From: Trichaptum fuscoviolaceum
Lineage: Eukaryota > Basidiomycota > Agaricomycetes > Hymenochaetales > Trichaptaceae
Direction of reading: 5' to 3'
DNA length: 64,000 bases
Assembly (NCBI GenBank): GCA_910574455.1
Contig: CAJSYZ010000003.1
Coordinates: forward strand, 4,215,250-4,279,249
Part shown: piece after piece, positions 37,011 through 48,061 of the stretch
Position numbering within the stretch: the stretch's first letter is position 1
Layout: every line of letters starts with the position of its first letter
Made by a program: the position numbers and the translations under genes
Notes under the pieces: model-generated
Told to the model about the DNA's origin: nothing
Seen by the model: only the letters and a program-made list of their open reading frames with translations
Databases searched by the model: none

Positions 37011-37366
37011 CTGGTCTTAAGTCTTGAGAGGGGGGACGGGGACGCAAGATAGAGGAACTACTTATCATGGCGGCTTTATGCTTCATGCCCAGACGCGTCG
37101 ACTCGGGAATGCGAGAACTAATTAGCGCGTTTCCCCAGACGCGTGCCAGGAACCCGGACGCCGCGTCTACTGCTACTAGTACTTCCATAAATGGAATAAA
37201 TGCTTTGATTGTACACTAAAAACGTCACCAAATATGCCGCCTGTGCCCGACGTACGTCTTCAACACTGCACGTCAACGACCCGCAGACGTAAAAGCTGGT
37301 CGCTTTACTACTTACCTGTGAACGGCGCTGGGCAGAAAATACCATCAGACGAAAACCAGTTGTATC
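37011..37366. promoter_or_regulatory. divergent promoter region
   Basis: 356 bases between the starts of the nucleoside hydrolase and the small basic protein. No TATA box or repeated site stands out. Short chance frames only. Confidence 0.4.
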
Positions 37367-38075
37367 ATGTATGTCGACTGGCGATCGGTGAGTGCTGTTG
37401 ATTAGACAGTAAAGGTGGTAAACTAAATGTTTCGTTAGCGCCGAGGACAGTACAACGAACGCCCACCCCCCTCAACTGTCCATGGATGGCTCACAAAGCT
37501 CCGGGGCATATTCAGCTTCAATCGTCGTCTCATTCGTCACGGAAACGATGAAATTAATGATGCTCATGCCCTGAGGGCATATGAACGGGACCGCAGGCGT
37601 AGGCACCGAAGCCGTCGCCAAAGTCGCGAAGGGGGCTTCTTCTCGGGAATGTTTGGTAGGAGAAGGTACGAGGATGATGTCCTTGGGGACCAAGGCCGCA
37701 GGAGACATAGGCGTCATCACCCCTTCATGCATTTCAGGCATCGGTGTCGTCCATGGTCAGTTTCTTGTTAGCAACATATTTTCTCTCCAAACAATTAACG
37801 GTCTGGTTAGGTATCATGGCGACCATCACCGTTTCTGGGGCTTTTTAACACGCAATCACTCACTCATGGATCTCGGTAGACAAAAACGTGAACACGCAAG
37901 ACATGAGCGGGAGAGGGAGCGCCGTAGGCGCCTCCGTAGGCTTAGGGATGAGGGACTTGCTATCAGACTTGGAGCAAGTCATATAGAAGAAATACCCCGA
38001 TCTTCGTCATCCCGGCGCTCAAGACATCATCGCCATCATGGAGGTCATCGAACGGAGGTGCTTGTGAGCAACTAG
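37367..38075 (+). CDS. small arginine/histidine-rich protein, function unknown
   Basis: Not recognised. Three exons (37367-37387, 37439-37755, 37811-38075) give 200 residues. Starts MYVDWRS, then RRGQYNERPPPSTVHGWLTK and LRGIFSFNRRLIRHG, a possible short amphipathic segment, then heavily basic stretches (RDRRRRHRSRRQSREGG; HERERERRRRLRRLRDEG) and an RRSRHHRHHGGHR tail. The frame that runs through exon 2 differs from the longest open frame there; splicing phase and the proline/tryptophan-rich start favour the one given. Nuclear or RNA-associated behaviour would be a guess from charge. Confidence 0.65.
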
Positions 38076-38339
38076 ATAGCGGTGTGGTATATTGTACGTT
38101 CGTGTGAGTCTATGGTTTGTTGTATTTGTATCGAGCTGTTTTCTCCTCTTTGTTCCTTGAATCTGTTCTTTCTTAACATTTAGATAGTCGATCAGCTGCA
38201 TGTAGATGCTTTATGTATTATTATGCGAAACCTAGTCAGTGTACTTTTTGCGATATACAATTCCTGGAAACACATGATGCCGATATTGAGATTGCAGATA
38301 AAACTGATTGATCCATACTTTTGTCCATGATAGATGTGA

Positions 38340-39593
38340 TTATGAAGTTGAAGGCTGATCATTTGCAAAATGTTTCTTCTTCCGCCTGTTTCTTTTCCTT
38401 TTTTTCTTCGACCTCGAGCTTAGACCATCCTGGATCAGGTTTGCAGCATCCTCGGTATCAGAAGGTGGAGGGCCGTGAAGATTTAATAAACGAGGGCCTG
38501 GTACTATTCCTGGAGCAGATATCAATAAGCCTAATGTTGGCATTGATGATGGTGAAATCGTTGGTGTCTTCGCTGTGGATAAGTAAACAAAAAGTAAGAA
38601 ATATAGACGACACAGAGCGACAATCGAGTCTCACCGGTATTAGTTGGCGTCTTATCTCTTAACTCCCGGTCAATCCCTTGCTTTGGTGGGGATGCATTCA
38701 AATCAACGACACCTCCGAAACCCGACCATTCCGTATTATCTGCCTCGCCTTCAGGCTCCTGTGTCTCAGGCGTGCAATCGTGCGTTAAGGCACTCGGGTT
38801 TATTATGCCTGCAGAATTAGAGCCGCCAGCATCCTCAGCCTGCGTGACGAAGGCGCGTTTCTTCCTTTTCTTTCGTTTCTTCGAGGACGGAAGTATAGCG
38901 GCCACAGGTGAAAGTTCCCCAGTGTTCCCAGAGGTGGCAGCATAGATGTTACCAGAACTATTCGGTTTCGGTGAGCTATGCTTTGTCGACAAACCATTTA
39001 CAGGTAATTTCTTCGTCAAATGTTCATCAGTACTAGCCCCTTCTACCTTCTCCTTTCCTTTCGATTCTGAAGGCGGAATAGATTCAGTCTTTTCCTTCTT
39101 CTTTCCTGGAATACTGAACGGATCCAGTCTCATTCTTTTCGAACTCGACTCGCCCTTCCGCTCAAATACTTCGTCTTCTTCGGTAGTCTTATCAAGCCTC
39201 CTCCCCACCTCTTCCCTCTGTCTTTTTTTGTCATTGACGGATAGCTTATGCTTGAGTTTGATAGTCTCCCTCTCTGAAACGCCCGAGCATTCGGGAAGAG
39301 GAGCACCGACGCCCAATCTGTACACATAACATAGTATGAATTTTTTGCATGAGAATCAAGATATGTAGCACCGTAGCAGAGATTCAACAACAGTACCTTG
39401 GTGGTCGACGTAGGTAGTCTTGCAGCTCCTTTTCCGTCGTTTTGGATGACTGGCCAGGTTTCGTTAGGTTTTTCGCAATAGGACGAATCCACGATGAAAC
39501 CAGATCCTCAGTCAGAGACATTGATAGGTTGATTTGCGCTTGCAGTGCATCCAGATCAACTTGAGGCGCTTCATGCTGCGCCATCGCAATCAT
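38340..39593 (-). CDS. lysine/serine-rich nuclear-type protein, DUF3245-like
   Basis: 370 residues; exons 39593-39397, 39317-38635, 38572-38340. The N-terminal block, with SWIRPIAKNL and, across the first splice, LRRPPRLGVGAPLPE, resembles the fungal DUF3245 family (R-L-G-x-G-A signature). The rest is disordered and rich in K, E, S and P, with several nuclear-localisation-like clusters: SSKKRKKRKKRA, DKKRQREE, and a terminal RSKKKRKRNRRKKKHF. A second ATG nine bases in (MAQHEAP) could be the true start. Nucleolar or RNA-related function is inferred only from composition. Divergent from Gemin2. Confidence 0.72.
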
Positions 39594-39807
39594 CTGGTGT
39601 CGCTCGTGGCGTAGACCAGAAGAGAGAAGGCGACACGAGAAAAGGAATCCGAGGCAGATTTAGCAGTGGAGGCTGTCATAGTCGACGTTTCAGGCAACCA
39701 GCCCAGCTTTGCCGCGAATTCAAATGTAAGTTGAATTAGGGTCCGCCACTCTTTGCACCGAACTTTCTTATTGAGAGCATATATAGCCTCAAAAATAATT
39801 GATTACA
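39594..39807. promoter_or_regulatory. shared promoter, DUF3245-like / Gemin2
   Basis: 214 bases between two divergent start codons. AT-rich AGCATATATAGCC lies about 30 bases before the Gemin2 ATG and could serve as a TATA-like element for that side. Confidence 0.45.
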
Positions 39808-41204
39808 ATGGCGTCTCTGAAACGCTCGTGGAACGAGATGGACGACTCAGATGAGGATGAACCTCTGATGGGTCGGCAAAATTTGCCAGTTGCAAGGCTG
39901 CCCGAGCACTTTGACGGTGAACCCATGGATGGCATGCAATATTTGTTCTTAGTCAGGTGCGCACGCTCTTCGCTCCTACGGAGGAATGGCTGTTTGACAC
40001 TTACTTTCATCATAGGCGGGATGCGCGCAAATTGCCAAATGTTACACGAGTACAAAATCCACACGAGCTGCCGTGCCCTGTTCAACGAGAGACACAAGAA
40101 ACCCCTAACGTTTCTGTTCGCGTCAAACTACCTTCAGAACAATGGCGCGCTGAGTTTCTTAGAAGATTTAAGAACTTTAGAAAGGCCAGCTTCCTGATCT
40201 GTTCATTTTTGCTTCAAATGAACTGAACATCCATCACACAGAATGCTGCTCAAGCTACAATAGGCGTAGAATTCCCTTCGTCGTCTACCCTGCAAGGAGC
40301 GAAGCTTATGCCTCAGAAGACAGAAAGAGATAAATGGTGGGCGTTCATCAACGGTCGCCCGGAATGCGAATGGAACCCTACCAAGAAGCCAAAAGCGCCG
40401 AGGAACAGGCATCGCAGGGGAATGCGCAGCTGGAGTGAGACTCACGAAGGAGCGAATCAATACGAAGTCCAGTATGAGGTCGATTCTGGAACAGCGCAGG
40501 AAGCTATCGTCATAGATGAACATGGCGAAATCAAGGTGGAAGAACCCATAGATCAAACTGTTTCCCTTCCTACTCCTTCGAGCACTCCGCAACCTATCTT
40601 AGACGACGCTGGGACAAGTACAGCACTCCAGAAAGCTCGTGCGTCATTGAATCTTCATCGAGCTAGGCAACCCACGCCTTCGCTGCTGAGAAGAATGGAC
40701 AATGTAAGCCCTTTTGATAGAATCGACTTCCCTGCGTCTGATCTTCCCGCTTTCCAGCGTTTCTGTACCCATTTATTGATGTATTTTCCTTACTGGATTG
40801 AGCAACACCTCAAGCAGCTTGAATCGTCTCAACCGCTCCCGTATCCATTATCATCATTTTCCGCAGCTCCTTTCTCCCGTCTGACCCAGACCCATGCACG
40901 ATGGATATTTGCCCTTCTCTCACGAGTCGACGAGCAAATTACGAGCGATGAGATGAGCAACCTACGCTCTCTTGCTCGGGCCTGCATCTCGATCATCAAA
41001 GACCTTAATAAATCTAAGGGCAAGGAGGAGGTGTTGGGTGAGTCATCATTAGGGGTTCACAATAGTCCGAGCAGGTGGGAGGATAATCCTTCTCAGTCGT
41101 TGATGGATGAAAGAGCATGTTGGGTTTTAGTTGCTGCTATCGCTGAATTTTGGGGCCAAAAGGATCTATGGCTTGATGCCGAAAGTATGCTCAAGGGTTC
41201 GTAA
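39808..41204 (+). CDS. GEMIN2: Gemin2 / SIP1 family protein (Brr1-like)
   Basis: Component of snRNP assembly: Gemin2 holds the Sm protein pentamer for loading onto snRNA (family knowledge). 426 residues; exons 39808-39956, 40016-40184, 40242-41204. N-terminal NLPVARLPEHFDGEPMDGMQ, then YLFLVRRDARKLPNVTRV, WRAEFLRRFKNFRKN, DKWWAFINGRPECEWNP, and the C-terminal helical core RWIFALLSRVDEQITSDEM with SLARACISIIK and AIAEFWGQKDLW. The second intron appears to begin with GC (AAAG/GCCAGC) and end CACACAG; this gives the family-like FRKNAAQATIG. A plain GT alternative exists 13 bases downstream but breaks that motif. Confidence 0.92.
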
Positions 41205-41400
41205 AAGTTACGGCAATTCATTTGATTAAAGAAACCACGGATTATGGATTATCAATGTATTGATTGGTTTGTCGTATCGCTGTGTATGTTACAGCAGGTA
41301 ATTATCTAGTAGCACAGATGTATGAGTAGCCAATATAACATCGATAAAGTATAATAAGGATAAGCTACTAGAGTCTCGGAACAGTGTGATCAGATCCTTG

Positions 41401-44400
41401 TTAGGGTTCGGAAACTATATGTATACCATTCGAAGTCCAGCATAAGTGCCCGCAGCCAGCAGCACAAGGGCGACCCATAGTGTTCACGTTTGAGTCATCC
41501 TCGGGAGAGGTAACCAAAATCCCGTCAGAGCCGAGGACGCTAGAGGACGCTGCCCTTTGTATTGAAGCTGTTCTCCTACTTAATGAGCGACCACGCTGTT
41601 CGGGAAGAAGCTGCTCAACCTCCGTCATTGGCCTTCTGTCGCAGTATTGCTCATAGCAACTCCGATGACCGCCATGAGAACATTTGCCGCAGACAAAGAG
41701 AGCAAATCGCACCGGGAGATGACTTTTGAGCAGTCACATCAGGCATTTGTCGGTTTACATGGGTAGATCAATTACTCACCAGATAGCACAGTCTATCGGG
41801 GTCCGCTTACAATCCGCGCAGAAACCATATCCGGCCTTCTGTCGTCCTCTACTGTTTGCCATCATCCTAGTCGGTTGTATAATTGGTTTACGGCACTTTC
41901 CACAGGAGGAATAGACGGTAGTTTGCATCTGCGTAGTCTGTCGCACTTCTGCCGAAATGGAATATTTCCGGACATAGGCAGCAGACGTGTACATGCGCCA
42001 ACGAACCAAGAGGTCTGCAGGTTTAGATGAGTGTTTGCTTTCTTCTCAAGACAGTCGATAAACTTTTTGAACGCACCAACATACGACTCTACGAATTGCA
42101 CTAACCTCCAAGACTGGATCCGAAGCTCCTGTGATGTAACACAAGCCAACATTGCACACATCTGTATATCACCCTACAACCATGATATCAAGTATAGTTC
42201 GATTCGTAAATCACCATGTTATTCACCTTCTGGGCAAATTCTTCCACAATCTCGCGTAACGCATTCCAGGAAGTCTCACGATAGTGGGCTTCAGCGTCTC
42301 TGATAGCAATGTGATTGTGCTCCAAGAATCGCATTTCGCTTTCGTCAACCAATCCCCCCTCTCTTTCCTTCTCAACTACGGAATGATGGACACTGTTGAT
42401 TGAAAACGCCTGCGATCGTCGTTTTCGCGTTTTGAGAGAGACAGACACCGAGGCTCTGTCGACTGCTATCTCCGAGGCCAGTGGAGGTAGATCACCCTTA
42501 GATCGAGAGCGTCGGGTATCGTAAGACTGCTGCGCATTGTCTCCGAGAACAGTTTGGATACTGTTCTGCGAATCATGCCTTGCTATTGATCCTGTACGTG
42601 GAAATTCATCTGCCGCTAGAGCTGCGATAGTAGAACTGCGACTCCTTGAAGGGCGGCTGTAACGCTTGGCTGAGAATGATCTTGCTGCTGTGGTCGAAGC
42701 GTCGGAGCTATCCGATTCACTTTCTGAGGATGCAGGGGACACGGAATCATCGTCCCTTTCGTCTTCAGCCCATTCGTTGCTATCGTCACGATTTAAAGGA
42801 CTCGACGAGCCCCTTTCGGAAAGATGAAGAGGTGACATCGAATGCGTGCCAGGTGAACCGACTACAGTTGAACCGAGAATGTTATTCTGAGAGTTCAATC
42901 GCCCGGTGGTCGTGTCTGGGACGCTTCCTTCCGCAGAGTCAGACTCAGAATCGTCAAGAGCACCCTCGCCAACCTGAGTCGAACGCCGGACCGAACTAGA
43001 CGGTGACATTGTTTCGATTTTACTCGGAACATGCAATGATGCACGTCGAAGCGAAATGCGCCTTGGTCTACCAACGGTTGCGACAGAAACACTCTGGCGA
43101 CGTGGTTTCTTTCCCAAATCCTGTGACACGATACTCCTTGGGCCTAAGGATGTCCCTGCGCCCGGAGAGGAAACAGGAGAAAGTGGGGAATGGAGCGATT
43201 GGCCCACAGTAGAACTGTTTGGCACGATGACTTCCGACCGTTGCTTCCCATCACTGCTTGTGGTGAACAGCACATGTGACCTCTGAGTTTGCGCCTCTGA
43301 AGAGGAGGATCTCATCGGAACTAAAATACTAGGGGATTTGGTAAGAGATGGAACTCCCGCCGGCGCAGATGCGGAATGGGGTAGAGCTGGCGTTGGGGTT
43401 TTAGGAGAGTAAGGCGGAGTGGGAGGTTTCTGGACGATTTCAGTCAAAAGGGACTGCACAAGCAGCCAAATCCCTCCCGCCTCGGGATGCCCTGCGTCAA
43501 AAGCAACCTGGCGTTCGGATTAGTGAGGATATAACATGATGACCGACATGACAAACCTCAGAGTTAATCTCACAAAGTCTTTTTCTGTCTGCTCCTTCTA
43601 GTCTATACCCTCTGGCCAGACTTTCAAACATCTGCCAATATTCGGTATCAGATACATCGGATACAGTGCCCACCGCCTGAGACTTGGAGACGAATGGCTT
43701 GTCTCCAAGCTTCTTGTGGAACTCTACCCTCTCTCTAAATCCTTCATTGATAGAAGGAGTGCTGGAGAACCGCGTTAGTTTAAAGTCTGCAACTAACGGT
43801 GGTCAACGTACAGGTCATCATATGGCACCTCCCATTGCTCCTTGTGGCCGTTCACGAAAGTGAGTGAACCGGAAGGAGTCCAAGTCAAGGCTGTACGTGG
43901 AACAGCATCTATGGGCTTGCCACAATTCCGCAAGTCCATCTGCGAAAATGCACCGGACGGATGCTGAACCCATAGCGCATGAGAGTCCGCGAAAGTCATA
44001 TCTTGTATTGGAGCGAGGAAGTGACATAAGCGAGAGAGATTGACGCCGGGATATTAATTAATAATTTACCTGTTACGCCACCCTCTCGGTTGCTGCCAGT
44101 AACAGTCCATTTGGCAATCCATTGTCTACGGACATCCCATATTTCGATCATATCGCCCGCCGGCGAGGCCAATGTCTGGCTTGCGTTCATCATAGTATCG
44201 CTCACTGCCGATGTCGTTTGCCCACTATCAACACCGCCACCAGCGGCAGAGCTTGTGGTTCCTTCAGATCCCTCGTTGATGTGCGAATGGGCACCAATGG
44301 AAGCGGACGATGTGATAGACGGATTGAGGCTAAACCCGGATTCAAAGGTCGATGCTATGGCAAGTTCCATCTCATACCCTGGGCGCCATGCAACTCTGCG

Positions 44401-45694
44401 GATGGGGAATGAGGCATGTAGTGTGTAAGTAGGTCTGCGTGTCGGATAATTCTGACCACCGCTTGATGAAGCCTGATTGGTGTCATTTGAAATGGAGAAA
44501 TCCCAAACCTGTTGCAATGGAAGCTAAGTAATAGGACCGTGAAATCGTTACATAGAAGAGCGCTTACCTTAACAGTGCGATCCAGGCCCGCACTTGCTAC
44601 CCAGCCACCTTCAGATGCCCTGGGATTGCACCAATCGAGGCTTAAGACAGGACCGATGTGCGCCAAAGATATTTTATCCATTGAACCCTTCTGTCCGGAT
44701 CTCAAATCCCAACTACAATATATCCATTAACATCAGAACCCTATAGTGCCTGATGCGCTTTACCTATTAATAGTGCCGTTATCCATACCCGTGATTGCAT
44801 AGAGAGGCGTTTGTACGGAAGGAGACAGTATGGCAGACCGAACACCAAACGTATGAACAATGGTAACCGAAGGCCTCGTATAATCCCGTAAGTCCTTCGG
44901 CTGAAGTCAGATCTGCATCGTGATTATATGAGGAACGCCTCTTACCCATAGTCGAAGCCTGCCATCCGAAGATGCGGTGATGAAATAATGAGGAAACACT
45001 TGAGAAAGCGAGATCTTATTGATGGCTCGGTTGTGTTCCTTGATTCTGCGTTCTTCCGTGCGTATGCGTCAGCGTGTTGATATCAGGAGTGTCACTGAAC
45101 ATACCAAGTTTCGTTGCTCCCCCTTTTCCCAGATCCCATACAATGAGTTCACCGTTCTTCGCACTCGTTAGAATTTTGGTGTCGAATTCTTGACATTAAG
45201 GAATAAGCTTGTAATACAGAGTACATCACCGGACGGGGGTTACTTACGCTTTTGACACCAAACAACATCGGTCAATGCGCTGTCAATTTTCAGACCAGTT
45301 CCGCTCCAAAGATTCTTCGATGCATCGATTCTGTGGCCGCCGTCTCCGATTGCATGCTTATGGTCCGAGAAGGACTTCTCGGATGGTTCTGAGATTCTGA
45401 GAATCCTGAGTGCTGTAGAAAAGTTAATACGGTACATAAATTCCGACTCTGAAGCTCACATTCCCTCCCTACGACTGCACAACGATCACCACTCTCATTC
45501 TTCGAGATTGCCCCTCCGCCAGACGAACTAGCGCCTTTGAGTAGTACGTTCCGATTGGGGCCGCGATAACCATGCGTCCGCGAGTCTGAGAATGACTCAA
45601 TGAAGAGCTCCGGTTTTGGGGAAGGAGAGAAGCCTGGCACTTGTATAGTTGGTCTTGTTGCCCCAGATGCAGAGAACGGATTGTGCAGCATCAC
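41401..45694 (-). CDS. RTC1: WDR24 / Rtc1, SEA (GATOR2) complex subunit
   Basis: Subunit of the vacuole-associated SEA/GATOR2 complex that signals amino acids to TORC1. Thirteen exons keep one frame for 1213 residues, from MMLHNPFSASG to IHIVSEP. The N-terminal WD40 propeller includes ILTSAKNGELIVWDLGKGGA, FITASSDGRLRLW, ITGMDNGTI, VASAGLDRTVKVWDF and MIEIWDVRRQWIAKWTV. A long serine-rich linker is encoded by one 1281-base exon (43507-42227). After the helical part (DIQMCAMLACV; WRMYTSAAYVRKY) come paired zinc motifs: SSCGKC, FCADC, CAICHLPVRFALFVCGKCSH, GGHRSC, CAAGCGHLC. This RING-type end separates WDR24 from WDR59. The N-terminal exon has no recognised domain. Confidence 0.95.
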
Positions 45695-46044
45695 GATACA
45701 GACTAATTTGCTAGAGTTATCGCGAGAGCCGAAGCGACTCTGTGGCCAGACCAGAAGTCATAAGCGTCGGTGCGGTTCTACAGATGCATCTTCCCAAGCA
45801 TGTTCATGATGAAGTGCAAAGGCTAGTCTCTGGTGGTAAAGCAAGACGTCACTTTTCGACCTCGTCGTTCGCTGTATGTATCAACGCTGAACCATTCTTG
45901 CTCCATTTCAGGAAAGTACTTAATTACGTAAATAACGCCCCGAGGGGCCTGCAATGCGCAGGCAAAACCCGAGACCACCTCGGGGCTTTTGTGCTCTAAC
46001 ACCAGTAGTAAACCTTTTTTTCCCTAACACTTGATCTTTTCTTT
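45695..46044. other. upstream region of RTC1 and left edge of the degenerate island
   Basis: Contains a plus-strand open frame (45742-45999, MARPEVISVGAVLQMHLPKH and on) that I do not recognise and that runs into an imperfect hairpin: GCCCCGAGG (45937-45945) pairs with CCTCGGGGC (45978-45986). The frame looks coding up to about 45915, so a 5' gene fragment cut off by the repeat is possible. Confidence 0.4.
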
Positions 46045-46255
46045 CCTCAGGAAAACTACTCTCTACTGAAAGTGACTTAAGCGTCACTTAAATGTCCTGA
46101 GAGACTTATTCAGGATTGGCACTGTTGACTTATAATAAAACAGTGCTTCAGTCAGTCAGTCAGGACAGTCATTCAGGCAGTTCAGTCATTCAATCACTGA
46201 GGTAAAATAAGTAGATAATAATATTATAAACAGAAAATAAGTACAATACATAGTT
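46045..46255. repeat. dispersed repeat, copy A
   Basis: The first 65 bases (46045-46107, containing the near-palindrome AAGTGACTTAAGCGTCACTT) recur at 59456-59521 in the same orientation with roughly 85-90% identity. Downstream both copies have CAGT/TTCAG-rich tracts (CAGTGCTTCAGTCAGTCAG here). It abuts the truncated end of the TFIIF-alpha remnant. Probably a transposon end or solo LTR; family unknown. Confidence 0.75.
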
Positions 46256-48053
46256 AGTAAACTAAGGACTTGCCGCCTACTCACAAGCGGGCGCAGAGGG
46301 GGACGCTGCGCGCTTCGCAACGACACTGTCCACTGACGCTGACACTCAGCACGGCGGCGTTGGTGCCGGTTCTGTCTTGATTTGTGTAGGCGCGGGAGAA
46401 CCTGTGCGTGAGAGTGGGTTGGAGGGTGGGCGGCGGGACAAGGGCTTGGATCCAGGAGTAGACGTGGGCACTGCTGTCAGTGACAGACCTTGTGAGCCAG
46501 AACTGTTGTTGTGTTGTTTGTTGTTGGGCTACTCCAGCAGTTATTACTTCCGTTTCCTCTTCTTCCTCAGCCTTACGAGTAGTATTATCAGCAGATAAAT
46601 GTCATGAAGTACACAGCCACTTACCGAGGAGGCACAAGGATTTTCATCTTCATCGCTATCGTATGCACCATTCTTCTCAATCTTGCGGACAATTCGCTTG
46701 CCTGCACCCGTTGACTGCTGCTCTGTTTCCCCATCTTCGTCTATATAACCCTCTCGTGTCTTATTTGCCATGCGATATTCACGCTTTTGACGTTCCTGGA
46801 TAATAAATTATAAAGTTCATTTATTGAATAGTGAGAGAGAAAGAATTGAACAAACCTCAATCTCCTTGGCCTCTTCATCATGGGTGTCCTCAACATCCAT
46901 CTTCTCTTCATCATCTGCAAACTCCTCCTCCATCTCATCCAAGTCGCCCTTGTCCCCTCTGTCCCTTTCCCACCTCCGGCCGTTATCAACACCCTCTTCA
47001 TCATCTTCCTCGAATAGCCCGCCACAGTCTTCAGTCTCCTCCCCCCGGGGCCCTGCGAACTGCCCCCAATATCATACACAAGACTTACGCCAGTCGTGGC
47101 ACCGCTCGCGATCGACACAGAGATACCATTCGCTGCGTTATTGCGCAAGCGCATCGACCAGCGGTCCATCTCGCGATTCTTCTCCATCTTCGCCATCAGC
47201 TTCTCCGCTCCCTCGAGGCTCGGCGCGATCTGGTGCGATGCTTCTGGAACTTGTACCACCGGTGCGCAGGCACGAACTTGAACATCTGGTCCTCTGCGGG
47301 CATGAACAGCGCGTGCGTCTTGCTCTTCGCCGCCTCCTCCATCTGTCCCACCCATATTCCGCTGTCCGTTCCATCCTCCACGACCCAGGGATACCGTTCC
47401 TCTCGACGTTCTGCCGGATGTGCTCGTGCACCAGGAACACCTGCCGAGTCTTCTTCTTGAACTTGCGTTTCCGCTTGTCTTTGTCTTTGACATCCTTCCC
47501 TTTCTGTGGGTTCGCCTCGTTGTGGAACGGCCGCTCCTCTGCATCGACCATGACTAGACGTCCGTCTGCACCAATGACGGGCTTCCCATCTGCCCCTATC
47601 ATCGGTTTCATGGGCACCTGCGAGCTGACGCCGCCCACACCCTCACCAGTAGGGTCACGGTGCAGCTCCTTGTGGTTGAGCTTCACGGGCCACGCCCACG
47701 TACTTATGTCGACCAGTTTCCGTGAGTTGAACTTCATCACGTCGTCTTGCCACCCATGCCTGTCGCAGCTCATCAGCTTGAACTCCTGGTATGGCGCGTC
47801 CTCGCCTCTGACATCCGTGAACGTCGAGGCCAAAGACGACCCGGAGCCCTTGACCTTGATCTCAGACTTCGGCTCTAGCTTCACCAGCGGCTTCCCTGCA
47901 TTTGGTTCTGTCTTGACTTTCGGCTTCGGTCGCGACGGCGGCGGTGGGGGTGGCTTTTGAACTTGCACCAGGATGGGTCAGTATGGATTCTTTTGGAAGA
48001 GCGTGGGCTCTCTTTTTTCTCGCTTTATCTTCCGCAGAGGTGGCTTTGCGCAT
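46256..48053 (-). pseudogene. TFIIF alpha subunit (Tfg1), broken copy
   Basis: Recognisable throughout but split among frames. N-terminus MRKATSAEDKARKKR; then LASTFTDV, FKLMSCDRHGWQDDVMKFNS, KKTRQVFLVHEHIRQN; frame change near 47410 to REERYPWVVEDGTDSGIWVG and THALFMPAEDQMFKFVPAHR; frame change near 47238 to ASHQIAPSLEGAEKLMAKME and MDRWSMRLRNN; an intact intron (about 47084-47054); GGLFEEDDEEGVDNGRRWER and an acidic region; NPCASS; then further shifts in a P/S-rich linker (GSQGLSLTAVPTSTPG; AKRAASPSAPA). The C-terminal winged helix is absent: the homology ends at repeat copy A. An essential gene with four or more frameshifts and no 3' end implies a nonfunctional duplicate, or very poor local sequence. 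Confidence 0.87.
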
Positions 48054-48061
48054 CGAATGGC

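Noticed and set aside
46824..47960. A 378-codon plus-strand frame, serine/proline-rich.
   Set aside because: It is antisense to the TFIIF-alpha remnant, whose acidic and lysine-rich codons read as serine/leucine on the other strand.
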